Below, piece by piece: positions 1-7,622 of a stretch of DNA of 28,923 bases (positions are counted from its first letter, which is position 1; each line of letters starts with the position of its first letter). The DNA lies in contig LUJP01000107.1 of NCBI GenBank assembly GCA_001689535.1, positions 1-28,923 of the forward strand, read 5' to 3'. The notes under the pieces are model-generated. The model did no database searches and had not been told where the DNA came from. It saw only the letters and a list, made by a program, of their open reading frames with translations. The DNA comes from Bacteroidales bacterium M5 (lineage in GTDB: Bacteria > Bacteroidota > Bacteroidia > Bacteroidales > Muribaculaceae). Made by a program: the position numbers and the translations under genes.

Positions 1-19
1 CGTCCGCAAGGGCGCCGAC

Positions 20-475
20 CTACCCGCCCATCCCCACGATTGTGGCACCGGCCTGACGGCAGAGATCAATCACGCCCAGCGACGCGTTGCCATAGGCCAG
101 AAAATCATCTATGAACACCACCCGGTCACCGGACGTGAGAAAATCGGCCGAGATACACACCGTATAATCCCTGTCCTTAGTAAACGAATGCACCGTGCTC
201 GTAAGCATCCGTTCCATAGTCTTAGGCTTCTTTTTCTTCACGAACACCACAGGCAGATGCATCATTGCCCCGGTCATTATTGCCGGGGCAATTCCGCTTG
301 CCTCGATGGTAAGAATCTTGTTCACGCCGCTTCCGGCGAATATCCGCGCGAACTCCGCCCCGATCTGCTTCATCAGGTCAGGATCCATCTGATGATTGAT
401 AAAGCTATCCACCTTCAGAATGCCGCCCTCATAGCAGCGTCCGTCCTCAAGTATGCGTTGTCTCAGTAATTCCAT
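20..475 (-). CDS. xpt: Xanthine phosphoribosyltransferase, C-terminally truncated
   Basis: Purine salvage enzyme of the cytoplasm that joins xanthine (or guanine) to PRPP. The N-terminal region (KVDSFINHQMDP, residues 21-32), the EASGIAPAIMTG segment (58-69) and the PRPP loop VVFIDDFLAYGNA (119-131) match the Xpt family closely. Family members are about 190 residues long; this one stops at 151. Homology runs to ATIVGMG, where relatives continue with an IIEKAFQ-like stretch, but here a glycine codon and TAG follow. Neither other frame restores the expected sequence in the remaining 19 bases. The break lies within about 25 bases of the window start, so a contig-end artefact is as likely as a real truncation. 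A good -7 promoter box lies about 30 bases upstream, so it is probably transcribed separately from the exporter genes. The identity is secure; the truncation's cause is open. Confidence 0.85.
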   Translation of the reverse strand: MELLRQRILEDGRCYEGGILKVDSFINHQMDPDLMKQIGAEFARIFAGSGVNKILTIEASGIAPAIMTGAMMHLPVVFVKKKKPKTMERMLTSTVHSFTKDRDYTVCISADFLTSGDRVVFIDDFLAYGNASLGVIDLCRQAGATIVGMGG

Positions 476-503
476 CTTTTCTATTCATTTGGCGTCACCT
501 CCG

Positions 504-511
504 CAAAATTA
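504..511 (-). promoter_or_regulatory. -7 promoter box of xpt
   Basis: On the minus strand this reads TAATTTTG, a full match to the Bacteroidales -7 consensus TAnnTTTG, about 30 bases before the xpt start codon. No convincing -33 box was found. Confidence 0.5.
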
Positions 512-623
512 CCGAAATTTCGCAGAAATGCTCTATATATAACGCTTCTCCCCCCAAGAATGGACCACCGCCCCGCAACTTTCCGCCCGAAAACTGCTCA
601 TTACCTATCCATACGGCACGGTT

Positions 624-824
624 TTATCGCAGGAAATGCTCCAGTATTGACTCTCCCGCACCGTGAGGATACCGCAACCTCCCGACAGCAATGAGTATAG
701 ACATGAACAGTATGAAAATCACCACACTTCCCCATCGTACAATAAGTGATGGCTTCTCGCCCAAAAGCTTCCTGAGCTTTTCCGACCGTATTTCAAGCCT
801 ATCATAATCCTTATATTTCTTCAT
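624..824 (-). pseudogene. HlyD-family membrane fusion protein, N-terminal remnant
   Basis: About 66 residues. A charged N-terminus with the pattern RSEKLRKLLGEKP is followed by IVRWG and one hydrophobic span ending in RLRYPH. This is the usual opening of Bacteroidetes HlyD-type membrane fusion proteins (typically RSEEVQEILG..P..IVRWG...YPD), which bridge a peptidase-ABC exporter to the outer membrane. Intact relatives run to several hundred residues. Here the family pattern ends after about 52 residues and the frame closes 14 codons later; the other two minus-strand frames downstream also hold no HlyD-like sequence. The ATG at 824 is preferred over a GTG at 833 because AGGTGA precedes it at proper spacing; it sits two bases after the exporter stop codon. 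Probably a deletion remnant. A genuine short single-span protein is the alternative. Confidence 0.6.
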
Positions 825-825
825 A

Positions 826-3015
826 TCATTCACCTAATTCAAGTTGGTTTCTTACAAGATTATAGTAAACACCTTTTTTCTCCACAAGCGAAGCATGATT
901 CCCCGATTCGGCAATCTTTCCACCATCTACTACCAGAATCTGATCTGCGTCCTTCACAGTTGATAACCGGTGTGCCACAATCACCACGGTGCGCCCCTTA
1001 TAGAACTCGGCCAGGTTCTCAACTATTGAACGCTCATTTTTAGCATCAAGAGCATTTGTTGCCTCGTCAAGGAATATGAAATCCGGATTCCTGTATACAG
1101 CACGTGCTATCAGCACCCTTTGTTTTTGCCCCTGACTCAGAGCTCTTCCGTCTGCACCGATACGGGTTTTGTATTTAAGAGGCAATTCCATGGCGAAGTC
1201 ATGGATATTGGCGATTCTGGCCGCATTAAGCAGCCGTTCCTTATCGATCGGACCATCGTCCACGGCGATATTCCGGGCTATCGACTCCGAAAAAATCACC
1301 CCGTCTTGCATCACTACGCCACACTGGCGCCGCCACCACCTGAGATTATATTCGCTGATATCACGGCCTCCGACACTGATAAAGCCTGACGTCGCCGGAT
1401 AATATCCCAGCATTAGTTTAATCAATGTGGTCTTGCCGCTGCCCGAGGCGCCCACTATCGCGGTGACCTTTCCGGCAGGAATATCAAACGATACACCGTC
1501 GAGATTCTTGTAATAGGCATAGATGTTATATTTGAAGTCGACATTGCGGAAGCTGATTGATTTTTCTCCCACATAGCTGTGAGCCAGTTCCTCGCTTGTT
1601 TCATCCTTCTCTCCGTCGTGGATTTCGTTGATTCGCTCGAGCGAGAGTTTCACATCCTGAACCGAGTAGATAAACGACATGAGCTGTGACACCGGCGAAT
1701 TAAGCTGTCCTATTATATATTGCACAGCAAGCATGGCGCCGAGTGTAAGCTGCCCGTTTATCACGGCCGAGGCGGCAAGCACGGTTATCACTATGTTTTT
1801 CACCTCGTTTATGAATATCGAGCCTGCCTCATGGGCCTGCTGTAGTTTCATGGCCTTCATCTGCACGCCGAACAGCGTGGCCTGCGTATCCTCCCATTCC
1901 CACCTTCGGCGGCGTTCACAGTTCTGAAGCTTGATTTCCTGCATGGAAGTCACAAACTGATATGTACGGTTCTGGTTCTCGGCCTGCAGTTCAAACAGTT
2001 CGTAGTCCAGCAGCTTGCGCTTGCCAAGAAACCGCACTATCCACAGCCCGTAGACTATGCTGCCGACAAGAAACGTAAGAAATATCACACGGCTATAGAC
2101 ATACAGCACTATCCCGAAAATCACAAATGTCAGCATTGTAAACACTATGCCTAGCACCTGATTCGTCAGAAAGTTCTGCACTCTCGAATGGTCGCCTATG
2201 CGCTGCAGAAGATCTCCCATCAGCTTGGTGTCGAAAAAAGACATAGGCAGATTCATCAGCTTTATGAAGAAATCGCTCACAAGCGATATATTTATTCTCA
2301 TGGATATGTGCATGAGCAGCCAGCGCCTTATGAAATCTGCCGACATCCGGCCTGTCACTATCATAAGCTCTCCGAGAAGCACAAGCCATATAAAGCCCAT
2401 ATCGCTGTGCTTTATGCCCGTGTCGACTATCGACTGTGTAAGAAACGGCATCACCAGCTGCAACAGACATCCCAGGAGAAGACCCAGGCCTATCTGAAAA
2501 AAATAGCGTCCGTATTGCCGCAGATATCCCAGCAGGAAACCAAACGATCGCTTTTTGGGTCTGGGAGGCAACGGCTCCTCTACCGTATCTATCGGGTCAA
2601 AGAACATCGCTATACCGGCCGGTTCTTCATCGACTGTTGTCGACTCCCAGTGCCTGCCGAACTCTTCCCTCGAATACTTTATCTTGCCCTTTGCTGGATC
2701 GGCTATATGATACCGGTCTCCCTTGCGGCTCACCTTGTAGAGCACCACGAAGTGATTCTGATTCCAGTGAAGCACCGCGGGTAGCGGCAGTGACCCGAGA
2801 CGCTCTGTAGGCACCCTTGCCGCCACGGCATCAAATCCCAGATTGCGTGCCGAATCAGTAAGGCCTTTCATCGAAATCCCGTCTTTCATAGGCTTGCAAT
2901 AGCTTTCCACCCACTCGAGCGTGCTTTTCATCCCGAAGTAGTTGCATACCATACAGATACAGGCCGCCCCGCACTGCATCGCATCGCGCTGCCGTGTAAT
3001 CCTCATTCTTGCCAT
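826..3015 (-). CDS. C39-peptidase ABC exporter (bacteriocin/peptide type)
   Basis: Inner-membrane ABC transporter that cleaves a leader peptide and exports the cargo. With the start at 3015 it is 729 residues. An N-terminal C39 domain carries Cys15 in the QRDAMQCGAAC motif, His88 in NQNHFVVL and Asp106 in ADPAKG, the complete catalytic set. Residues ~155-450 form the membrane domain. The nucleotide-binding domain has Walker A GASGSGKT near residue 520, Q-loop VVMQDG, signature LSQGQ, Walker B FIFLDEA and the switch His in VAHRLS. The open frame extends to 3063, but the ATG at 3015 avoids overlapping the upstream barrel gene and starts directly before the peptidase domain. The enzyme looks intact. 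Its usual HlyD partner next door is broken, and no double-glycine precursor was found nearby, so the cargo is unknown. Confidence 0.92.
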   Translation of the reverse strand: MARMRITRQRDAMQCGAACICMVCNYFGMKSTLEWVESYCKPMKDGISMKGLTDSARNLGFDAVAARVPTERLGSLPLPAVLHWNQNHFVVLYKVSRKGDRYHIADPAKGKIKYSREEFGRHWESTTVDEEPAGIAMFFDPIDTVEEPLPPRPKKRSFGFLLGYLRQYGRYFFQIGLGLLLGCLLQLVMPFLTQSIVDTGIKHSDMGFIWLVLLGELMIVTGRMSADFIRRWLLMHISMRINISLVSDFFIKLMNLPMSFFDTKLMGDLLQRIGDHSRVQNFLTNQVLGIVFTMLTFVIFGIVLYVYSRVIFLTFLVGSIVYGLWIVRFLGKRKLLDYELFELQAENQNRTYQFVTSMQEIKLQNCERRRRWEWEDTQATLFGVQMKAMKLQQAHEAGSIFINEVKNIVITVLAASAVINGQLTLGAMLAVQYIIGQLNSPVSQLMSFIYSVQDVKLSLERINEIHDGEKDETSEELAHSYVGEKSISFRNVDFKYNIYAYYKNLDGVSFDIPAGKVTAIVGASGSGKTTLIKLMLGYYPATSGFISVGGRDISEYNLRWWRRQCGVVMQDGVIFSESIARNIAVDDGPIDKERLLNAARIANIHDFAMELPLKYKTRIGADGRALSQGQKQRVLIARAVYRNPDFIFLDEATNALDAKNERSIVENLAEFYKGRTVVIVAHRLSTVKDADQILVVDGGKIAESGNHASLVEKKGVYYNLVRNQLELGE

Positions 3016-3034
3016 AATTTCTGTTTTTAGTCCG

Positions 3035-5347
3035 TCATTCCGCCATATAGCGCGAGGTATCAACGCTCTTCATCTGTTTTTCCTTGTAGCCTTTGAATTT
3101 GTAGACCACGCTCACACTCAGGCTGCGCCCGTAGAACCGGCTGTCAACGCTCAGGCGCTGCTGACCGTAGTCCATATACTGCATGGGCGTCTGGCTCTCA
3201 AACAGGTCGTTGCCGCGCACCGACACCACAAGCTTGTTTTTCAGCAGACTCATCGACGCACCGGCATCCACGCCCCAGTTGGAAGGGCGGTCCCACAGGC
3301 CGAGCATGCTTCCGGTGCTGGCAAAGCCGTTAAGCTCCAGCGAAATCCGGGGCTTGGTGCTGACTATAAACGTATTGTTCACCGTCACCGAGCCGCTCCA
3401 CTTTCTGCGGTCGAACGCCAGTCCGTGCCAGTCGTCCGACTTGAACCGTTCGAGGCTCTCCGAAAGCGTCACGGTAGGATACCACACCTTCTTCACATTC
3501 AGCGGTATCGTAAGCGAGAATCTCAGCACCGACGACAGATCGGCATTGAACAGCTTCTGTATCTGCAGAAACTCGTCGGGCGACAGATAAATCTGCGAGA
3601 AGAAAAAGTCTTTCACATGATAATATGACGACGACAGCACATATTTGTTTTTCCACACATAGATCAGACTGCCCACCTTATAATCGGCCGGCCGCAGCGT
3701 GGGGTTGCCTATATTCACCTGATACTCGTTGGAATACGACACGAAATCCATTCTCTCCCAGAACGAGGGATAGCTCTTGAATGTCTGATAGGCCGCCTGG
3801 AATATATGCGTCTGCGAGGGCATGAATGTGAGCGTAGCTCGCGGAAAGATACCGTTGTGGATGTAATCCCCTATCTTATAGTGCTCGCCCGAAGCCGACA
3901 CGCTTGCGAAAAACCGGTTGCCGAAAAACGCCCTCTGCAGCCCGGCGTAGCCCTTTATGATCGACTCGCGGGTGGTGGAAGCCGTGGTGCTGTTGAGGAT
4001 GTCCGACACATTAGTATGGCGGTTCTTGGTATTGGTTGTCTCGTAGCTCGCGCCATACGACAGCGTCCAGCCGCGTCCAAGCGAGTTCGACCCGTCGGCA
4101 TACACTTTCACGCGGTTCACGTGCTGCGAGCTGCGGCTGCGCATGAACGGCGACTTCTCACCCGTGGCGCTTGTCTTGTCAATCATCTCATGGCCGTCGT
4201 AGTTGTGGTTCACATACTCCACTCCACCGGTCAGTCCTATCGGCGACGTATATTCCAGACTCACGGCATTGAGCTGACGGTCGGCGTCGCCTTCGCCCAC
4301 CGATGTTCCAAGCAGAGAGTTCACCTGACGCGCGTGCTGACGGTTGCGGGGACTGAACGAGCCGTTATAGGTCAGGTCAAGGCTGCTTTTGCTGTTGATT
4401 TCATACGACAGCGCCGTATACACCGTGTGGCTCAGATTATTCACCTTTCCCGTCACCGTGTCGTGAATATGCCGGGTTTCGTCGCCCACCGTATGGAGTG
4501 CATCCTGAATTTCCTTGCCCTTGCCGCGGATATTGCCGTAGTTATACATCACATTGATGTTCAGCTTCGGAAGGCCCGCAAACAGGCTGCCTCCGCCCGA
4601 AAGCGAGGTGGCATGCTTATAGAATGCGTCGGCCTTCACCTGCCCGTTGGCCGTATAGGCATTCTGGCGCTTAAGTACCACGTTGATCACCGAACTGCGT
4701 GTTTTCCACCGCGACGACGGATTATAGATTATCTCCACATTCTTCACCTGCTCGGCAGGAATATTTTTCAGATAATCCGTGAGCTGCGACCCGCGCAGTT
4801 TCGGCTGCTTGCCGTTGATGTAGATTACCGCGTTGCCCATGGGGGCGCCCGAAAGCTCAAGGCTGTTGCCGTCGCGCGACTGTATGAGCGGCAGCTGCGT
4901 AAGCAGATTGTGGGCCGACGATACCACGCGCGTCTTCATTATATCGTCGATGTTATACGACAGCGCCTCGCCTTTCAATGTCAGCTGAGGCTTCCGGGCC
5001 TTCACCACCACCTCGCCAAGTTCCGACGTCGCCGGACGCAGCGCCACTTCCAGGCGCTGTCCCTGGGCCGTCTGTGAGACGTATTCCTTTCTGTCGATGT
5101 CGCGGCTCTCCATTCCTATGTAGCTTACCGTCAGAAACCAGTCGCCCGTTTCAGGAGCCGCGAGCCTGAACAGTCCGCTTTCGTCGCTCACCGTCCCCCA
5201 CAGGTAGGTGGAATCGGGCAGCGTGTAAACCACACACGATGCTCCCGCAAGCGAATTGCCACCGTCGTCACACACCCTGCCCATTACATCCCTCGCATTT
5301 GCCGCAAATCCCGCGGCCAACATCATCAGAAAGTAAATAAATCTCAT
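3035..5347 (-). CDS. Outer-membrane beta-barrel protein with carboxypeptidase-regulatory-like domain
   Basis: A 770-residue TonB-receptor-like outer-membrane protein. Residues 1-18 are a signal peptide (FIYFLMMLAAGFAANA). A carboxypeptidase-regulatory-like domain follows (~20-105; DVMGRVCDDGGNSLAGA, VSYIGMES), then a plug-like domain (~110-215; NAVIYINGKQPKLRGSQL, VKNVEIIYNPSS) and a long barrel ending in SVSVVYKFKGYK. It resembles the outer-membrane beta-barrel family PF14905 rather than SusC: no SusD partner is present. It starts 14 bases after the small secreted gene and ends 19 bases before the exporter start, so all three are probably one transcript. In such loci the barrel may serve as export pore or peptide receptor; the sequence does not decide this. 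About 16 residues follow the last barrel strand, which is unusual for a protein that normally ends in an aromatic-tipped strand. Confidence 0.85.
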   Translation of the reverse strand: MRFIYFLMMLAAGFAANARDVMGRVCDDGGNSLAGASCVVYTLPDSTYLWGTVSDESGLFRLAAPETGDWFLTVSYIGMESRDIDRKEYVSQTAQGQRLEVALRPATSELGEVVVKARKPQLTLKGEALSYNIDDIMKTRVVSSAHNLLTQLPLIQSRDGNSLELSGAPMGNAVIYINGKQPKLRGSQLTDYLKNIPAEQVKNVEIIYNPSSRWKTRSSVINVVLKRQNAYTANGQVKADAFYKHATSLSGGGSLFAGLPKLNINVMYNYGNIRGKGKEIQDALHTVGDETRHIHDTVTGKVNNLSHTVYTALSYEINSKSSLDLTYNGSFSPRNRQHARQVNSLLGTSVGEGDADRQLNAVSLEYTSPIGLTGGVEYVNHNYDGHEMIDKTSATGEKSPFMRSRSSQHVNRVKVYADGSNSLGRGWTLSYGASYETTNTKNRHTNVSDILNSTTASTTRESIIKGYAGLQRAFFGNRFFASVSASGEHYKIGDYIHNGIFPRATLTFMPSQTHIFQAAYQTFKSYPSFWERMDFVSYSNEYQVNIGNPTLRPADYKVGSLIYVWKNKYVLSSSYYHVKDFFFSQIYLSPDEFLQIQKLFNADLSSVLRFSLTIPLNVKKVWYPTVTLSESLERFKSDDWHGLAFDRRKWSGSVTVNNTFIVSTKPRISLELNGFASTGSMLGLWDRPSNWGVDAGASMSLLKNKLVVSVRGNDLFESQTPMQYMDYGQQRLSVDSRFYGRSLSVSVVYKFKGYKEKQMKSVDTSRYMAE

Positions 5348-5361
5348 ATCAAGTTTATTAT

Positions 5362-5667
5362 TTATACGTTATACGTTAAATTACAAGAGGCAATGCAACT
5401 CCCATAACAGTCATAGATTTCAAATGTGCTTATTTCATAATTAAAACCTATAAAACTGACGCCATTCTCAACACTTATGTTACATTGAACTGGACGTGCG
5501 GGAATTCTACGACCTCGCGAAGTTTCAGTATAGTCAACTGTGTCCAGATCGTTGTTTACCTCGGTTCCATAATTAAGCATACAAGAAATGTGAGAATTGG
5601 CCAAAATGGAAGAACTCCACATTAATACAGCGTAAAAACTGACAATTAGAATTAGTATTTTCTTCAT
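5362..5667 (-). CDS. Small secreted Cys-containing protein, unknown function
   Basis: A 101-residue protein whose start at 5667 is preferred over the open frame to 5760: it gives a clear Sec signal peptide (MKKILILIVSFYAVLMWSSS, then ILA) with an AGGA ribosome site and a -7 promoter box just upstream. The mature part has five Cys, three of them close together in YDCYGSCIASC near the C-terminus, and a RRIPARPVQC segment. It vaguely resembles short Bacteroidetes secreted proteins encoded beside TPR/HTH regulators (DUF3244-like), but appears to lack their last strands; family membership is uncertain. It is markedly AT-rich, like the C-terminal half of the regulator. There is no double-glycine leader, so it is not an obvious C39 substrate, though its position makes it the best local cargo candidate. 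A tandem TATACGT repeat (5363-5376) covers its stop codon. Confidence 0.6.
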   Translation of the reverse strand: MKKILILIVSFYAVLMWSSSILANSHISCMLNYGTEVNNDLDTVDYTETSRGRRIPARPVQCNISVENGVSFIGFNYEISTFEIYDCYGSCIASCNLTYNV

Positions 5668-5688
5668 ATTCCTTTCATTTATTCGCTG

Positions 5689-5696
5689 CAAATTTA
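5689..5696 (-). promoter_or_regulatory. -7 promoter box of the small secreted gene and exporter operon
   Basis: On the minus strand this reads TAAATTTG, a full match to TAnnTTTG, about 21 bases before the ATG at 5667. It implies a short leader and a transcript covering the secreted protein, the barrel and the exporter. The four-half-site array lies 30-75 bases further upstream. Confidence 0.6.
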
Positions 5697-5727
5697 AGGA
5701 GAGGTTTTTTAGAATCTCTCTAATCGT

Positions 5728-5771
5728 GTGCGGGTTATGTGCGGTTTTATTTTCCCGCACAATCTCCGCAC
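5728..5771. promoter_or_regulatory. Symmetric four-half-site operator candidate
   Basis: Two direct copies of GTGCGG (5728-5733 and 5739-5744) face two copies of CCGCAC (5755-5760 and 5766-5771). Both pairs share exactly one dyad axis (5749.5), and within each arm the copies are 11 bases apart, close to one DNA turn. The array stands out as GC-rich blocks in AT-rich sequence, centred roughly 65-70 bases upstream of the predicted transcription start, a normal place for an activator. The nearest DNA-binding protein is the HTH regulator encoded next to it. An RNA hairpin ending the regulator transcript is possible but no U-tract follows. Confidence 0.6.
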
Positions 5772-5792
5772 TAAAAAATCGACTTTACTTCT

Positions 5793-6866
5793 TCATAACA
5801 AACGTATTACATCATCTATAACTTTAACTCCATATTTTTCGCCAAAGACTTTTTCACACAAGGCTTCTCTTCTATAAGAAACGGTTCCTTTAGCTCTTCC
5901 AATAAGAATAGAAATATTTGTCGGGGAAATTCCACATTTAATTAAAAGTGCCACATGGTAGTCCTGTGTTTTTATTTTTCCACCAGTTAAAAGATTGAGT
6001 CTATATTTAAATTCTCTTGAACTATCTATTACCGATTCTTCTAATTTACGCCAAAGCAAATTAGATTCTGGAATTACTTTTCCTTTCTTTATGTATTCTT
6101 GTACCTCCGAATACGCCTCCGATTTGTATATGATTGGAGAAACTTGATTTTCAGAACCACTCTCACGCTGAAGTTCAAGCAATTCATTCTTTAACCGTTC
6201 CCTTAACTCCACACATCTCTCTCTTTCACTTACATCAATCAATTTATATGATTCCGCATTAGGTTGAACTGATTGAGCTACAAAATTCTGCTGATTTAAT
6301 TTATTTATTTTAACAAGAGATTTTTTAAGCTCCTCTACATTTTCTAATGCCTTGTGTAATCGTAGAAGATTTTTTTGATTCCGATTTTTAAGATAAAGAA
6401 CAGCAATAACAAGCAATGATATTATCACTACAGCGCTCATAATACCCCTTATTAGAGTGTTCTTCCATCTCTCAGCCTTTATTTTTTCCCGCTCATGAAT
6501 CTGATAATTATATAATGCGTTTTGCATTAATGCCTCCTGTGAACCATTCTGATTTAGAGAATGTTCTAAAACGCCTCTATACTTCGTTATATAAATATAG
6601 AGTGAGTCTGCAGGGATAAAATTTTTGAGTTCAGGAGATAACAATATTTCAAAGCCGGTCGCCTTATTATAGGATTTGCTTCCAAATGCCAATTCTTTTC
6701 CATACAGATATGCAGAGTCAAATATTCCTGTCCTCAGATAGGCTTTAGCCAAAAATACTAACGCATTGTTCCTATCTATGGGGTGAAGTTTATCTATTAT
6801 AGGACACAGTATTTGCAAGGTTGAATCCATCTTCCCTTTCCTATATTTAATTCCGCCCAAAAACAT
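5793..6866 (-). CDS. TPR/HTH membrane regulator, C-terminal fragment (frameshifted)
   Basis: The C-terminal part of a regulator interrupted by a frameshift; its other part is the fragment at 6797-7555. It holds the last helical repeats (residues 1-120), one membrane span (~138-159, IMSAVVIISLLVIAVLYL), a coiled coil (~165-195), and a cytoplasmic C-terminal HTH region (~295-345) with LLIKCGISPTNISILIGRAKGTV followed by REALCEKVFGEK. That ending is typical of Bacteroidetes TPR regulators with a LuxR-like HTH. In the same frame, homology extends upstream of the ATG at 6866 (SPEDEYLQTMFLGG), showing that the ATG is internal to a longer original gene. This fragment is strongly AT-rich, unlike the N-terminal part. 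It is next to the putative operator and the small secreted gene. As an isolated piece it would still contain the membrane span and HTH. Confidence 0.8.
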   Translation of the reverse strand: MFLGGIKYRKGKMDSTLQILCPIIDKLHPIDRNNALVFLAKAYLRTGIFDSAYLYGKELAFGSKSYNKATGFEILLSPELKNFIPADSLYIYITKYRGVLEHSLNQNGSQEALMQNALYNYQIHEREKIKAERWKNTLIRGIMSAVVIISLLVIAVLYLKNRNQKNLLRLHKALENVEELKKSLVKINKLNQQNFVAQSVQPNAESYKLIDVSERERCVELRERLKNELLELQRESGSENQVSPIIYKSEAYSEVQEYIKKGKVIPESNLLWRKLEESVIDSSREFKYRLNLLTGGKIKTQDYHVALLIKCGISPTNISILIGRAKGTVSYRREALCEKVFGEKYGVKVIDDVIRLL

Positions 6867-7555
6867 AGTCTGAAGATATTCGTCTTCAGGAGATATTTTT
6901 TAGCAATTTCTTTTGAAAAGCTAAACTTAGCTTCCGCTATATCATATTTTCTCTCTTTGATATACACCGTCCCAAGCAGTTGTGTGTCAAACATCAGGCC
7001 CAAAGAATCGTTCAGAACCGAATCGACCCGTATGGACTCCTCGATGTAAGGAATTGCCCGCTCGTACAGGCGCAAGGTGTTGATCAGACGGCCTGTCTGA
7101 CTCAGCACATTGGCTCGCAAGGTGAGATAAGGCGTATCTTCCGGCAGCATGTCGAGAGCGCTCTGAAAGTAGCGCAGCGACGTGGGATAATCGCCAATAT
7201 CTCTATAGACGCGTCCGCCGTAATACAGCGACTCGGCCCGAAGGCTGTCAGGCCCGTGCGACGCATAATAATTTATCACGTCAAGAACCGTGCTGTCCGA
7301 CACATGCGTTATATACGCCTTGTCGGCAGCCTTGACGCTCAGAAGGTCGTAATAATGACGGTCGGCCTCCCGCAGCGAGTCGCGGTCAACGGCTCCAAGC
7401 ATCCGCAATGCCTCTTCTGGCTGAGCAGAAACAATCCCGGCCACCCTCGCAAGGCGCCCGTCGGCCTCATGCCTCCGGCATCCCGACAGCACGGCTATGC
7501 CCACAAGCACCGGAACTCCAACGCGGCGCAAACATATACCAAAGTGATGAATCAT
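6797..7555 (-). CDS. TPR/HTH membrane regulator, N-terminal fragment (lipoprotein-like, TPR)
   Basis: The N-terminal part of the split regulator. The ATG at 7555 is preferred over the open-frame start at 7612: it begins a signal sequence ending in a lipobox (VLVGIAVLSGC), and the 7612 start would lie almost on the promoter. After the signal come TPR-like helical repeats, for example ESLYYGGRVYRDIGDYPTSL and LYERAIPYIEESI. The frame continues correctly to KEIAKK, then runs through about 29 unrelated residues to a stop at 6797. With one added base in the A run at 6896-6901 (minus strand), it joins the C-terminal fragment to give a periplasmic TPR sensor, membrane span and cytoplasmic HTH. High GC from 7555 to about 6980 contrasts with the AT-rich remainder. 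It has its own -7 promoter box at 7623-7630. Confidence 0.75.
   Translation of the reverse strand: MIHHFGICLRRVGVPVLVGIAVLSGCRRHEADGRLARVAGIVSAQPEEALRMLGAVDRDSLREADRHYYDLLSVKAADKAYITHVSDSTVLDVINYYASHGPDSLRAESLYYGGRVYRDIGDYPTSLRYFQSALDMLPEDTPYLTLRANVLSQTGRLINTLRLYERAIPYIEESIRVDSVLNDSLGLMFDTQLLGTVYIKERKYDIAEAKFSFSKEIAKKYLLKTNIFRLCFWAELNIGKGRWIQPCKYCVL
6896..6901 (-). other. Frameshift site in a run of six A (minus strand)
   Basis: The minus strand reads GCT AAA AAA TAT here. Adding one A (or a -1 shift) gives AAA AAA ATA TCT CCT GAA, joining the two regulator fragments without loss. It may be a real mutation, a phase-variable tract, transcriptional slippage, or a sequencing or assembly error. 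Confidence 0.7.
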
Positions 7556-7622
7556 AGCTAAAAACGGTGTTTTATAAGTGCCATTATCCGGATAGGGAAT
7601 CCGGAAATCCACATTTCAACCG

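Noticed and set aside
533..601. 22-codon minus-strand frame between the HlyD remnant and xpt, considered as a C39 peptide precursor
   Set aside because: No double-glycine leader, no conserved leader pattern, and it runs into the xpt promoter region.
3806..5077. Long plus-strand open frame (423 codons) opposite the outer-membrane barrel gene
   Set aside because: Its composition (very rich in Arg and His) is that of an antisense shadow, and the minus-strand frame has clear signal peptide, plug and barrel features.
5728..5771. Reading the four half-sites as an intrinsic terminator of the regulator gene
   Set aside because: The stem has a large internal loop and no U-tract follows on the minus strand; exact symmetry with an 11-base period fits protein binding better.
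6896..6906. Programmed -1 ribosomal frameshift in the regulator
   Set aside because: The slip would need T AAA AAA, so the P-site tRNA would pair poorly after slipping, and no stimulatory stem-loop or internal Shine-Dalgarno was evident. Mutation, phase variation or error is more likely.
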